A DNA stretch of 41,913 nucleotides from a virus, in the IMG/VR virus record IMGVR_UViG_3300020027_000018, positions 1 through 41,913 of that record; one strand, written 5' to 3'. The notes below the pieces were generated by a model. It made no database searches. It was not told where the DNA came from and saw nothing but the letters and a program-made list of their open reading frames with translations. Below, in pieces: positions 8,356-18,470 of this stretch. Position 1 is the stretch's first letter. Each line of letters opens with the position of its first letter. The position numbers and the translations under genes were made by a program.

Positions 8356-11300
8356 TGGCAGGTGTAGGTGAAATATTAATAGGATTGGCAATATCGACTG
8401 CAACGTCGGTAATTACCTCCATGCTGGCTCCTAAACAAAAATTACTTCCAGTTGATAAAGGACGTTTTGATGATATAAGGGTACAAGGTTCTGAATATGG
8501 AACTTCTATACCTATGATATATGGTCGAGCTAGACTTGCAGGTAATATTATATTCTCTGATGGCGTACAGCCTTGGGTTACGACTACGCCCGGTCGTTCC
8601 GGTGGTAAAGGACTCGGCGGAGGTAGACCTGCTGAACCTCCTACAAATAATTACACTTACACAACTAATATAGCAGTGGCTATTTGTGAAGGCCCAGTAC
8701 TTGGAGGTCTGAAACGTATTTGGGAAAACACTAAAGTTACTCAAAACATGGATGCCAGCCCTCTTCCTTCTGGTACACAGGTAGAAGCTGAACTAACTAC
8801 CAATACTTTTGCTGGTGGTGCAGTCATAGTTCGTGATTTATCAGCATCTGCAGAATATAAAGTATTTTTACCTAATAATGGTTCAGAAGTTCTTATTAAC
8901 AATATAATAGTTAACGAAGCTGGGCTAATGGACATAAAAGTTTTGTACATGGGGTTAGGGGCAAAACAATGTGAGGTTTTTGTAGACGGAGTAACTAAAG
9001 GTCAAATATCTTTTTCATCTACAGGCGGAGATAGTGTAGGCAGTACAAAAATAATACAGCACACTTTTACTGCAGGTGTTCACACAATAAAATTCAAAAA
9101 ATCCACTGGCAGCCCTGCTCCTTATATAGATGCAGTAGGAGTATATGGTGCAGTTGCTACTGCTACTGCAGCTGTTAGTGGAGGTTTGGTTACATCTATA
9201 ACTGTAGGTTCAGGAGGCGGAGGATATAATAGCCCACCTCGTATATCTTTTGTAGGAGATGGTCAGGGAGCTACTGCTACTGCGTCTGTATCAGTCGGTG
9301 CGGTAACTTCTATAACAGTTAATAGTGGAGGTACAGGTTATACAACAGCTCCTAGTGTGATAATATCCCCTAGTGTGAGTACAACACCAGTTACAGTAAC
9401 TGGTATAGTTGACCCTGACGGATACTACCCTTCCAACTTAGATAATCCTTCAGATTACTATAATGCACGTTTCATCCCTGATGATATTACTGGAACCGCT
9501 ATTGGTAAACAATATAATCCAAGTTTAAGTGAAGATGATAATCCTGATGACCCTACGGAGAATCCTCCGCCGGGCACGCCCGGCACTGGCGGTAGTGGAA
9601 CATCCGCTTTTACTTTCTATAACGGAAGTGAAACCCAAACTACTGACCCGATGATGGAGTCCATAGATGTAGGACAAGTACCTGCCTATCGTGGCGTATC
9701 TTATGTAACATTCAAGAATTATCAAATACCTGATGGTCAAATGCCTAATTTTACTTTCGAAGTAGACGAGGGAACTCATGACCTTGCAGATATAGTATCC
9801 TCACTTTGGAAACGTGTAGGATTAGAGGATTCTCAATTAAATGTAGTAGATTTGGAAGGAACTTTCGTAGAAGGTTTAGTTATACAGAGTAGAACTGCTC
9901 TTACTGATATACTTGATACTTTATCTATTGCGTTTGCTTTTGATTTCGTAGATTTAGATGGAAAAATTACTGCTGTAAAAAGAGGAAAGGACTCTATTGT
10001 TACTATAACAGAAGCAGAAATGCGTGCTCATGAAGACGGCTCTGAACCTCCTATATCTGCACTTGAAGGTTCATATACTAACATTGAAGAGCTTCCACGT
10101 CAAATTGACGTGTCTTACATTGACCGTGCAAAAGAGTATCATCAAAATGTACAGCCTGCCTTAAAACAAATTGGATTTGCTGAAGAGCCTCAAACTCTTA
10201 CGCTTCCTATTGTTTTATCTGCAAACCAAGCTCAAGAAATAGGTTTGCGTGTGTTACACACTATCCATTTACAGAGAGCTGTATTTGGATTTAGCTTGCC
10301 TCCAAAATTTAGTTATTTAAGTCCAACTGATATAGTAACCGTACAAGTTCAAAGTGGTGGGTCTAATTCACTGCAAACATTTAATTATGGGTTATCAAAT
10401 CTTGGGACAGTAGCTACTGCTAGTTCTTCACATGTGTCTGGAAATTTTCCTGTCTCATCAGTAATTGAAGGTAATAGAAGAGCCACTCTTTGGGGAGCTT
10501 CTCCTGCAGATTCACAAAATGGGTGGAATAGTGCGTCTAACCCTACAATTGGAGCTCCAGATTGGGTAGAACTAAACTTTGGTCAGGCAAGAAAAATAAA
10601 TGAAATAAATATTTTTTCTGTTGCCACTACTGCTACAGAACCTCATGCTAATACATTAGCCGAGACATCTTCTAATACACTACAAGACTTTGATGTACAA
10701 TATTGGAATGGTTCAATTTGGGTTGATATAGCTAATGTAACAGGAAATGATAGAACATGGAGACAATTTAAATTTTCTGATATAACTACACAACATATTA
10801 GAGTCTATATTACAGCTGCGTTGGATGGATTTGCTCGTATAGCTGAAATTGAAGCAATAGGAAATTTGGAGCCAAGCATAGGGATTGTTACCCATAAATT
10901 AAGAATACTGCAATTTCAGACCGGAATGCCCGGCATGTGTAAGGTTCAAGCCGTAGCTGATTCTCCTTCTCTTTATGAAAATATTTTACAAGGAGATACA
11001 GGTTCAGGTTCTGAGACCCCTATTATTTCTTTTCCATCTAACTCAGAATTAACTTTGATGGATATAGCACCTTTATTTCCAGAACATACAGGATTTGGTT
11101 TTTACGCAGCTGCCTGCGGACGAGGAGCTGGAGACTGGTATGGAGCCCATTTATATAGAGAAGAAATACTAGATTCAGGGACTTATGCTCGTATAGGAGG
11201 TTTTGAAGTACCTGCTACAATGGGTGACATACCCACAAATTTGAGTAACTCTCCGTCTTATACAGATATAGGTGGAGGTAACATGATAGACACTACGAGC

Positions 11301-14300
11301 TCTATCACTGTTCGTTTATTTTTCGGAACGCTAGAGTCTTTTACTAACGCAGAGCTATTTGCAAATCCATCTCTTAATTTGGCTTATATAGGGGGGGAAG
11401 TAGTTCAATTTGCAACGGCTACATCAGTACAGTCTGATGTTAACCCATATTTACGTCAATACACTCTATCTAATTTCAGAAGAGGCTTAAACGGGACAAC
11501 CGCAAAAATAGGTACACATTCTTCTGGAGAAAGATTTGTACTGTTTAATAATGCAGTTAAGTTTATGAGAGAACAGTCGTCTCAATTGTATCTTAACTCT
11601 CGTTATAAAGCAGTCTCTATTGGGCAGCCGTTAAATGGAGCAAATACTGTTGTATTTAATACAGGGGCAGGCAGTGCTCCACCTTTAGCAAGTAACCTTA
11701 TATTAAGCCAAGTAGATAGAACATCTCCTGAAGGTATCGCTTTTATTGCTATACGAGGAACGTTTGATTTTGGATATTATGTAGGAGGTCAAAAAGCTAA
11801 AGTTCTACTTATTAGACCGTCTACAGGCGGCGTATATCATAATACCGGTATACTTGTATCTCCGGATGCAAATAATACAGGTTCATTTGAGGTTCCTGCG
11901 GCAGTTAATGGTACATACACTATTAAAATAGTGCCAATCTCTCCTTATGACCACCAACAACCAGAACCTCCTAATACACATGAAGCGGCTTCAATAGCTA
12001 TAACTGCAGATAATCCGACGCCTGCTACTCCTAGTACTCCTGTACCAGATTTTGATGGTCAGATGGTTACTTGGAGATGGACAGCAACTACAGATTCCAG
12101 ACATTCTTATTATCAAGTTTATGATGGTAATACTAATACAGTTTTACCAGATGCTACTCGTGTAGATGGAAACCAGTATGTAGAATATCCTGTAGACGGG
12201 ATACAAAGAAAGGTTAGGGCGGTCAGCAATCAAGGAACACCTTCTATTCTTTCTGCAGCAGGAACATTTAACATTCCTGCACCTAGTATCCCTGTAGGAT
12301 ACACTATGGTTTTTGATGGTACATCTATAATACATGCTTGGACTCCTGAACCAGCCTATTCTTACGATATAGGTAATGTTTCGTTTGCAGTCATAGGCTC
12401 CTCACGTACAGGACAATGGATAGAAACATCCCCACCTTCATCTCGAAGTATAGTTCGATATATTCGTTCAAATCAGTATGGAGCAGTATCAGCTTGGGAG
12501 CCTGTTGGAGGTCTTACTTTAAGTATACCAGCACCTCCTTCTCCAACTTCTGTAACTTTTGATACAGCTTCTGCTACTCCTTTTGATATAAATGTTCTTA
12601 TACAAAAACCAGCAGGCATAACGGATAGACGTTTTATCAGATACACTGTAGTAGAAGTTCTAAAAAATTCAGATTTATCCACTGTATATACAATGACTTT
12701 TGAAGGTCTTGCGGAAAGTGCTTTAATATCTGGACGGTTTTCATCTGCTGGTTTAAGCACTATTAAAGTTAAAGCTCATTATGTAGATTTTGTAGGGGCT
12801 GGTTCGACTACAACTTCATCTGCCTCTTATACTTTTCCAACTCTCGTCGGAACTGATTTAGGAAACGCTATATTAGACACCTCACATTTTGCTTCTACTA
12901 TACGTCCAGTACAGATTTATAGTGCAAGTACAACTGTATTACCTACATTGCCTAATTCTCTTTACCCTACTGGTTCATATTTGTACTGGACAAATCCAAC
13001 TAATCCTTTGAATAAACATCTTTGGAGAGTTGACGCAGCTGGTACGTCTTGGGTAACTGCTATTGATGCAGTTGATATAGTAGCTAACTCTATAACTGCA
13101 GGTCAGATAGCAGCTGGTGCAATAGGTGCCGACCAAATTGCAGCACGTTCTATTCGTGCTGATAAATTAGCAGTTGGTGTTTTACAAGATAATTTAATTG
13201 TAAATTCATCTTTTGAAAGTTTTTCTCCTGTACCATATAATGCTTCTACTTCTAGACCTACAGGTTGGGCTATGGTAGAAAATTCATCCGGTACTCCTGA
13301 CTGGAATGTATCTACTACTCAATTTGCAGAAGGTAGTTATTCTCTCCGTATGCAAGGAGCAGCTGCTAATTTTAACATAGCTTCAACTGCTATACCTGTC
13401 AGTGGTGGTCAAAAATATGTAATTAGAGCAAAATTTAAAAGCTCTGCTTCATCAGGTAATTTTGGTTTATATCTAAATGAATACAATACAGCTTTAGCAG
13501 ACGGACTTCGTTATATCGGTAACATGACTTCAGGAGATATAATAAGTAGAACCTCCGCCACCACTCCTACTGATACAAACGGTGCTGCATTGTATAATAT
13601 ACCTCTTAGCGGTCTGGGTGCGGATTTTGTGACTAAAGAAATTGTTTATACTGTACCTTCAGGAGTTCAGTATGTAAGTTTAGCTGTATTCTTTAATAGC
13701 GGAAACGCTCCTCTTTATATAGATGCAGTAGATTTTAGAAAAGAAATAACAGGTGTATTAATCGAAAATGGTACTATAACTGCTCAAAATCTAGTGATAG
13801 GAGGAATGACAGATAATTTATTATCCAATTCATCATTCGAACAACTAGATGAAAATGGTTATCCAGCAACTTGGGGTTATTATGCTGCGGTGGGGTCGAC
13901 TTCGTATACAATTCCGGGTACTGTGTCACGAGCAATCTCTATAAATTCAGGGCAAGGGACTACTAGTAGAGTTATACCGGTTGTTCCCGGTCAGCTTATC
14001 GCGGTTCGATGGGCTCAGTGGTCTCCTAACGCTGGTTCTACACAAATTAACGCTTTATTTAGAACCACTATGCCATCTACTGGTACTGAAAGAATACGCA
14101 ATTACATAGGTAATGGAAGTGATGGTGCCTCTGCATACAACCAATTTATAGCTTTAGGAACTCCATCTCTAACCACAAGTCCAACATATCATGAAGGTAC
14201 TTTTACTGTACCTTCTAACAGATACTTCTTGGCTTTTAGTCCTACAACCAGTGCCAGCTCTACTTACATAGATGATATTTCTATTAAACAGCGTGTAGGT

Positions 14301-17300
14301 CAAGCATTTATTACTGACTTGCGGGCAGACCAAATTGTTGCAAATGTAGGTCAATTTGGATTAGTATTTGCCGACCAAATCAGACAATCTAGTTATACCC
14401 CTTATCAATTAGGAAGTGTACACAGTCCTCAAAATGCATGGGACTATACATTAGGAACTACTACAACATATGATTTAGGAACAGATACAATAGAGTGGAC
14501 TGGTTCTACTGCTTGGGACACTACTTCTACAGTTGTGACTCAAGCTTGGCAAAAAATCGAAACTGGAACAAACGGATATTTTGAATTTACAATAACAGAA
14601 TTAAATTCAAATCACTCGTTTATGGCAGGTTTAACAGGTAACTTTAATCCAGCTACCTATGGTTCTGGAAATTATCATCAAATTAATGATTATTGTTGGT
14701 TCTATAATGGTTCAACAGGAAGTATTTATGTAAGAGAATACACTACTTCTGTATTTGATGCCGGTATTCCAAATGCTGGGGACGTATATCGTGTAGGAAT
14801 AGAGGATGGAAATGTTAAATTCAGAAAGAATGGAAAATTAATATATACTAGTCCTCGTAAACCAACAATCGGAACATTACGCACAACTGCGGTCACTCCT
14901 GTTAATGCAGATTATAGAGGACTCATAATTTTCGCATCTTTAGGAGGAACTCCTACTATTAAACTTCTTGCACCAAAACTGGTTCAGGAAGGTTTTGGAC
15001 AAGGATGGAGGTTGAACCCTCTTACTGGTTCTTCTATATTTAGTGATGAGCCTATTTGGGATACAGCTTATGACGCTGGTACTATATCTAGTGACTTAAA
15101 TATAGGAAGTATGGTGCAAAAAAGTGGAGGAGGTGCTTCTGCTTTTGACACAAGTGTAGTTACAGAACAAACAATAGCAGCAGGGGATGGGTGGTTCCAA
15201 GCAGCCGTCACCAACGACTCAAAAAGACTATTTTTTGGTATAACCTCTAACGCTTCTTGGATTAATCCTGCAATTAGCACAGTATCTTTTGCTATACAAG
15301 CTTTATCAAATATAGTTAAAGTTTTTGAGTCCGGCTCAGATATGGGTACTATGACTACTTCTGCAGTAGGAGATGTGTTTAGAGTATCAATAGAAGGCAA
15401 TATAGTTAAATACCGAAAAAACGGGGCTGTGTTCTATGAAAGTACGGTTACACCGATAACATACCCTCTTCGCGGTAAGGTCTGCTTATACGAACCAGAT
15501 ACGCTTGTAAATGGGCTTTTATTTACGGCTTCTTCGTCTGGTGCAGGAGAATTTAACTCAGGTATAACAGTTCGTGGACAAAGACTGGAAGATACGGTTA
15601 AATTAGCTACGCAGGCAGTTCGTCAAGACAACCGGTATAGAGGAAACGACTATACAGTGCCATCTAATCAGATAACCAGCATTTCATCTGATACGTACTT
15701 CACTGTTTGGGAAGATGATATGTCTTTTATGACATTATCAGTAACTGTATCTGATTATAAGAGCAATGCTACTAAGAACATGGACTCTTTACGCAGTGCT
15801 CGTGTCCGTGTATATAATAAATTCGGAGAAGTTGTAAAACAGGTAGACTCTCCTTGGGCAGGTAGAGGTAACATATTCTCAGGATTTATTCCTAGAGCAC
15901 ATACTGATTTACAGCAAGAAGCTGTTTTCAGTCTTGAGTTTGAAAATTTATATGGGTATTCTCGTCCAGTTTGGTACTCTGAAGCAGGTTGGATGGATAA
16001 AGGAGGGAGCACATGGATTGAAGCTCCTCAAAGCCCAAATATTTCATATTCTCAGCCTGAATGGTTTAGTGTGTTTGATATCCCTACAAAATGTACTGCG
16101 ATACCTTTAACTACTGATTCTGTACGTGTTAGTTGGATTAACGCTGCTAATTACCCGTCTGCTGCTCATCAAGTTTATTATAGACTTTATAAAGCTGATG
16201 GTTACGAAGGATACTATACTGCGTATGTGGAAAATATGACAGGCACAGGTGGAACTCGTACTTTAACAGTTAATGGACAAACAACTAGTGCTTTAAATCA
16301 TAATGCGTCTAAAGCAACTGTTATAACAGCATTAGAAGCTTTATCAAGTGTAGACGTAGGAGAGATAAGTGTATCAGGTGTGGACACATCTGGAGATTAT
16401 ACTTACACGTTTAACGGAAATTTGATTAACACTCATACTTCTATGAGTGTTACCCCTGCTTCTTTAACAGGAGGCACGTCAGTTTTAACAGAATATTTAG
16501 GCGGCTGGATTCCATTTGGGTCAACTGTTACAACTGGTACAAAAGATGTCACAGGATTACAGTCTAATGTTAGATATGAGTTTATGGCTCAATCTACATC
16601 TGTAATATATGGTTGGAGTAATTATGCTTACTGTAGGACTTTCTTACTTGTTCCAACTGTGAGTATTTATGGAGCTCCTAGCACACTATCTGGTGCGTCT
16701 GTATCTACATCACAAATTAACCTTTCTTGGGTTAAAAATGACGGTGCAGGGTACACAAAAACTGAAATATTTTATGTAGTAGGTGTTGGTACTCCTACTG
16801 ATACAGATACTCAACTAGGGTCTGGTTTTACAGGGACAAGCACTAATCATACAAGTTTAGCTACAAACACTACATATTCATATAGAGCACGTAATAATTA
16901 TAATGCTGGGGCGAATTACTCTGATTGGTCGAATACTATTACAGTAACAACTCAAGCTTCTAGTCCTCCTACTACTGTTCCAACAAATGTGGGTGTTACA
17001 GCTGTAGGATATTACGCAATTCGTGTAAATTGGACAGCAAATGGAGGAGCAACTACTCATCGTGTGCAATTAGCTAATTACTATGACACTACTTTTAGTA
17101 GCCCAATACATAATGCAAATACTGCAGACGGGTCTGGAGGAAAACCTAGAGTTATAGGAGGTTTGTTAAGTGGTGCAGATTATAGAGCTAGAGTTAGCGG
17201 AGATAATGGGGCTAACTGGTCAGTAGTTGCCTTTGGTTCAACTAATCAATATGATGAAAATGACACCTGCATACTAGAAACTGAAACAGTTATTTCGATA

Positions 17301-17717
17301 AACCCTCAAGAAGACATCGTAGAAACTGACGCACTTGATGTGAAAATAGGGGACAGATTGTTGGGTACTGATACCCTTACCGGTAAAACTGCCTACGGTT
17401 CGGTTAAACATATAATAAAAGCAAAGACCTCTATGCTTTATCATGTTATAACTACTAATGGAAATAGTTTATACTGTTCAAGGTCACACAAATTAATTAC
17501 TAATTGGAGCGATTATAAAGGCACTTCTGCTTACCGTTTAAATATAGGTGATGGTATACTAACATATGATAAAATAAACAATAAAATTGTACAAGACACT
17601 ATATCTGAAATTACATATGAAGTGGGAGTGTATAATGTTATAACCTTCCATTTAGAGTCCGAAGACCATACATATATTGCAAGAGGTATTCTGTCACATA
17701 ACAGAAAAGCTGATTAA
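8355..17717 (+). CDS. Giant tail hub/fibre protein (3120 aa) with C-terminal Hint domain
   Basis: The N-terminus has the GTA gene 15/phage tail hub signature: PMIYGRARLAGNIIF, a GGKGLGGG stretch and VAICEGPVLGGLKRIWE. A Phage-tail_3-like region lies at about residues 466-650. Inserted modules follow: two Gly-rich GGxGYxxxP repeats (about 270-340), an F5/8 type C (discoidin-like) domain at about 677-835, then fibronectin-like segments. Two NSSFE-type carbohydrate-binding-like domains lie near 1615 and 1820. Two similar SPRY/lectin-like units follow (about 2020-2195 and 2225-2395), then more fibronectin-like segments near 2590-2970. Residues 2972-3116 form an intein-like Hint domain ending HN, then RKAD. 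The protein should form the tail tip and bind the host surface. It is about twice the length of typical hub proteins, mostly from inserted binding domains. Confidence 0.9.
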   Translation: MAGVGEILIGLAISTATSVITSMLAPKQKLLPVDKGRFDDIRVQGSEYGTSIPMIYGRARLAGNIIFSDGVQPWVTTTPGRSGGKGLGGGRPAEPPTNNYTYTTNIAVAICEGPVLGGLKRIWENTKVTQNMDASPLPSGTQVEAELTTNTFAGGAVIVRDLSASAEYKVFLPNNGSEVLINNIIVNEAGLMDIKVLYMGLGAKQCEVFVDGVTKGQISFSSTGGDSVGSTKIIQHTFTAGVHTIKFKKSTGSPAPYIDAVGVYGAVATATAAVSGGLVTSITVGSGGGGYNSPPRISFVGDGQGATATASVSVGAVTSITVNSGGTGYTTAPSVIISPSVSTTPVTVTGIVDPDGYYPSNLDNPSDYYNARFIPDDITGTAIGKQYNPSLSEDDNPDDPTENPPPGTPGTGGSGTSAFTFYNGSETQTTDPMMESIDVGQVPAYRGVSYVTFKNYQIPDGQMPNFTFEVDEGTHDLADIVSSLWKRVGLEDSQLNVVDLEGTFVEGLVIQSRTALTDILDTLSIAFAFDFVDLDGKITAVKRGKDSIVTITEAEMRAHEDGSEPPISALEGSYTNIEELPRQIDVSYIDRAKEYHQNVQPALKQIGFAEEPQTLTLPIVLSANQAQEIGLRVLHTIHLQRAVFGFSLPPKFSYLSPTDIVTVQVQSGGSNSLQTFNYGLSNLGTVATASSSHVSGNFPVSSVIEGNRRATLWGASPADSQNGWNSASNPTIGAPDWVELNFGQARKINEINIFSVATTATEPHANTLAETSSNTLQDFDVQYWNGSIWVDIANVTGNDRTWRQFKFSDITTQHIRVYITAALDGFARIAEIEAIGNLEPSIGIVTHKLRILQFQTGMPGMCKVQAVADSPSLYENILQGDTGSGSETPIISFPSNSELTLMDIAPLFPEHTGFGFYAAACGRGAGDWYGAHLYREEILDSGTYARIGGFEVPATMGDIPTNLSNSPSYTDIGGGNMIDTTSSITVRLFFGTLESFTNAELFANPSLNLAYIGGEVVQFATATSVQSDVNPYLRQYTLSNFRRGLNGTTAKIGTHSSGERFVLFNNAVKFMREQSSQLYLNSRYKAVSIGQPLNGANTVVFNTGAGSAPPLASNLILSQVDRTSPEGIAFIAIRGTFDFGYYVGGQKAKVLLIRPSTGGVYHNTGILVSPDANNTGSFEVPAAVNGTYTIKIVPISPYDHQQPEPPNTHEAASIAITADNPTPATPSTPVPDFDGQMVTWRWTATTDSRHSYYQVYDGNTNTVLPDATRVDGNQYVEYPVDGIQRKVRAVSNQGTPSILSAAGTFNIPAPSIPVGYTMVFDGTSIIHAWTPEPAYSYDIGNVSFAVIGSSRTGQWIETSPPSSRSIVRYIRSNQYGAVSAWEPVGGLTLSIPAPPSPTSVTFDTASATPFDINVLIQKPAGITDRRFIRYTVVEVLKNSDLSTVYTMTFEGLAESALISGRFSSAGLSTIKVKAHYVDFVGAGSTTTSSASYTFPTLVGTDLGNAILDTSHFASTIRPVQIYSASTTVLPTLPNSLYPTGSYLYWTNPTNPLNKHLWRVDAAGTSWVTAIDAVDIVANSITAGQIAAGAIGADQIAARSIRADKLAVGVLQDNLIVNSSFESFSPVPYNASTSRPTGWAMVENSSGTPDWNVSTTQFAEGSYSLRMQGAAANFNIASTAIPVSGGQKYVIRAKFKSSASSGNFGLYLNEYNTALADGLRYIGNMTSGDIISRTSATTPTDTNGAALYNIPLSGLGADFVTKEIVYTVPSGVQYVSLAVFFNSGNAPLYIDAVDFRKEITGVLIENGTITAQNLVIGGMTDNLLSNSSFEQLDENGYPATWGYYAAVGSTSYTIPGTVSRAISINSGQGTTSRVIPVVPGQLIAVRWAQWSPNAGSTQINALFRTTMPSTGTERIRNYIGNGSDGASAYNQFIALGTPSLTTSPTYHEGTFTVPSNRYFLAFSPTTSASSTYIDDISIKQRVGQAFITDLRADQIVANVGQFGLVFADQIRQSSYTPYQLGSVHSPQNAWDYTLGTTTTYDLGTDTIEWTGSTAWDTTSTVVTQAWQKIETGTNGYFEFTITELNSNHSFMAGLTGNFNPATYGSGNYHQINDYCWFYNGSTGSIYVREYTTSVFDAGIPNAGDVYRVGIEDGNVKFRKNGKLIYTSPRKPTIGTLRTTAVTPVNADYRGLIIFASLGGTPTIKLLAPKLVQEGFGQGWRLNPLTGSSIFSDEPIWDTAYDAGTISSDLNIGSMVQKSGGGASAFDTSVVTEQTIAAGDGWFQAAVTNDSKRLFFGITSNASWINPAISTVSFAIQALSNIVKVFESGSDMGTMTTSAVGDVFRVSIEGNIVKYRKNGAVFYESTVTPITYPLRGKVCLYEPDTLVNGLLFTASSSGAGEFNSGITVRGQRLEDTVKLATQAVRQDNRYRGNDYTVPSNQITSISSDTYFTVWEDDMSFMTLSVTVSDYKSNATKNMDSLRSARVRVYNKFGEVVKQVDSPWAGRGNIFSGFIPRAHTDLQQEAVFSLEFENLYGYSRPVWYSEAGWMDKGGSTWIEAPQSPNISYSQPEWFSVFDIPTKCTAIPLTTDSVRVSWINAANYPSAAHQVYYRLYKADGYEGYYTAYVENMTGTGGTRTLTVNGQTTSALNHNASKATVITALEALSSVDVGEISVSGVDTSGDYTYTFNGNLINTHTSMSVTPASLTGGTSVLTEYLGGWIPFGSTVTTGTKDVTGLQSNVRYEFMAQSTSVIYGWSNYAYCRTFLLVPTVSIYGAPSTLSGASVSTSQINLSWVKNDGAGYTKTEIFYVVGVGTPTDTDTQLGSGFTGTSTNHTSLATNTTYSYRARNNYNAGANYSDWSNTITVTTQASSPPTTVPTNVGVTAVGYYAIRVNWTANGGATTHRVQLANYYDTTFSSPIHNANTADGSGGKPRVIGGLLSGADYRARVSGDNGANWSVVAFGSTNQYDENDTCILETETVISINPQEDIVETDALDVKIGDRLLGTDTLTGKTAYGSVKHIIKAKTSMLYHVITTNGNSLYCSRSHKLITNWSDYKGTSAYRLNIGDGILTYDKINNKIVQDTISEITYEVGVYNVITFHLESEDHTYIARGILSHNRKAD
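17268..17702 (+). other. Intein-like Hint domain at the C-terminus of the tail hub protein
   Basis: Coding segment for residues C2972 to N3116. It begins with Cys in DTCILETETV, contains a TxxH-like block (LYCSRSHKLIT) and ends YIARGILSHN, the usual Hint/intein end. The residue after the Asn is Arg, not Cys, Ser or Thr, and only four residues follow. Splicing is therefore not expected, but self-cleavage after Asn or at the N-terminal Cys is possible, as in bacterial intein-like domains. No homing endonuclease insert is present. Confidence 0.85.
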
Positions 17718-17719
17718 TA

Positions 17720-18121
17720 ATGGATAAATTAAATACTGAACTAACAACTAAACCTGATAATATTGATGAGTATGATTTAATAGCTATATTAGGGGTCTAT
17801 GACATCCCACAGATAGAATTAGATTTTATAAACCCTCCTTTCAGTAAATCAGAAATTGCTTTCAATGAGTCTTCTCAGAAAGTACAAGTTTATGTAACAT
17901 CAAAAACTGAAGATGGAATAGATAAATTTATAGAGGCTTATCCTGACTCTGATATTAAAGAAGACTCGACTTTAGAGAATCCTGATGATTGGAAGGTCAT
18001 AGCTTATCCTTCGGAGTCTATGCCTGATGAAAGTACGGCTTTAGATAATTATTTTCAAGTTCGCGGACGAGAATATATAACTAAAAAGATAAAAGAATTA
18101 AATAATTCAAGAGGAATATAA
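17720..18121 (+). CDS. Hypothetical acidic protein (133 aa)
   Basis: Starts with ATG three bases after the hub protein stop and is transcribed with it. I do not recognise the family. The protein is acidic and has no membrane segment or Cys pattern; the C-terminal third ends with a short predicted helix (REYITKKIKELNN). Its position directly after the receptor-binding hub makes a tail accessory or chaperone role possible, but this is inference from context only. Confidence 0.7.
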   Translation: MDKLNTELTTKPDNIDEYDLIAILGVYDIPQIELDFINPPFSKSEIAFNESSQKVQVYVTSKTEDGIDKFIEAYPDSDIKEDSTLENPDDWKVIAYPSESMPDESTALDNYFQVRGREYITKKIKELNNSRGI

Positions 18122-18125
18122 CATA

Positions 18126-18467
18126 ATGATTAATGTAGAAGTTAGATGTATTAGAAAAACACAAGATTTTGTAAATGATGTAATAGTATCTGAAATTACT
18201 TTTCAGCCAATTATTAATCAGACAATTACACCACAATTTGCCGTAGGAGCGGCGATAGGTACTCCTAATACAATAGGTAAACCAACACTAGAAAAAGACG
18301 ACTTGACAGAACCAGTACAAATAAAATATAATTTAAATGGTGCTCTCACTTTCAATGTATACGATTCAGAAGAAGCCTCACGATATGAGATTGGACAGAT
18401 TTATCATTTAAGTTTAGATGTTTTATCTATCACAGAAGCAAGAGCAAAACCTATTAAGGAGAAATAA
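18126..18467 (+). CDS. Hypothetical protein (113 aa)
   Basis: Family not recognised. No signal peptide or membrane segment. The predicted beta-rich sequence includes an Ala/Gly stretch (FAVGAAIGTPNTIGKPTLE). It follows the preceding gene by four bases and precedes the endolysin gene by three, so it belongs to the same transcription unit. A near-consensus promoter-like sequence lies inside it (18303-18332). Confidence 0.7.
   Translation: MINVEVRCIRKTQDFVNDVIVSEITFQPIINQTITPQFAVGAAIGTPNTIGKPTLEKDDLTEPVQIKYNLNGALTFNVYDSEEASRYEIGQIYHLSLDVLSITEARAKPIKEK
18303..18332 (+). promoter_or_regulatory. Candidate internal sigma70 promoter before the lysis genes
   Basis: TTGACA at 18303-18308, an 18-base spacer and TATAAT at 18327-18332. 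Both hexamers are perfect. It lies inside the gene before the endolysin and would start RNA near 18339. In an AT-rich coding region a chance match is possible. Confidence 0.45.
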
Positions 18468-18470
18468 TAT

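Noticed and set aside
8355-17717. Diversity-generating retroelement target in the giant tail protein
   Set aside because: No reverse transcriptase gene, template repeat or AAC-rich variable region was seen in the window.
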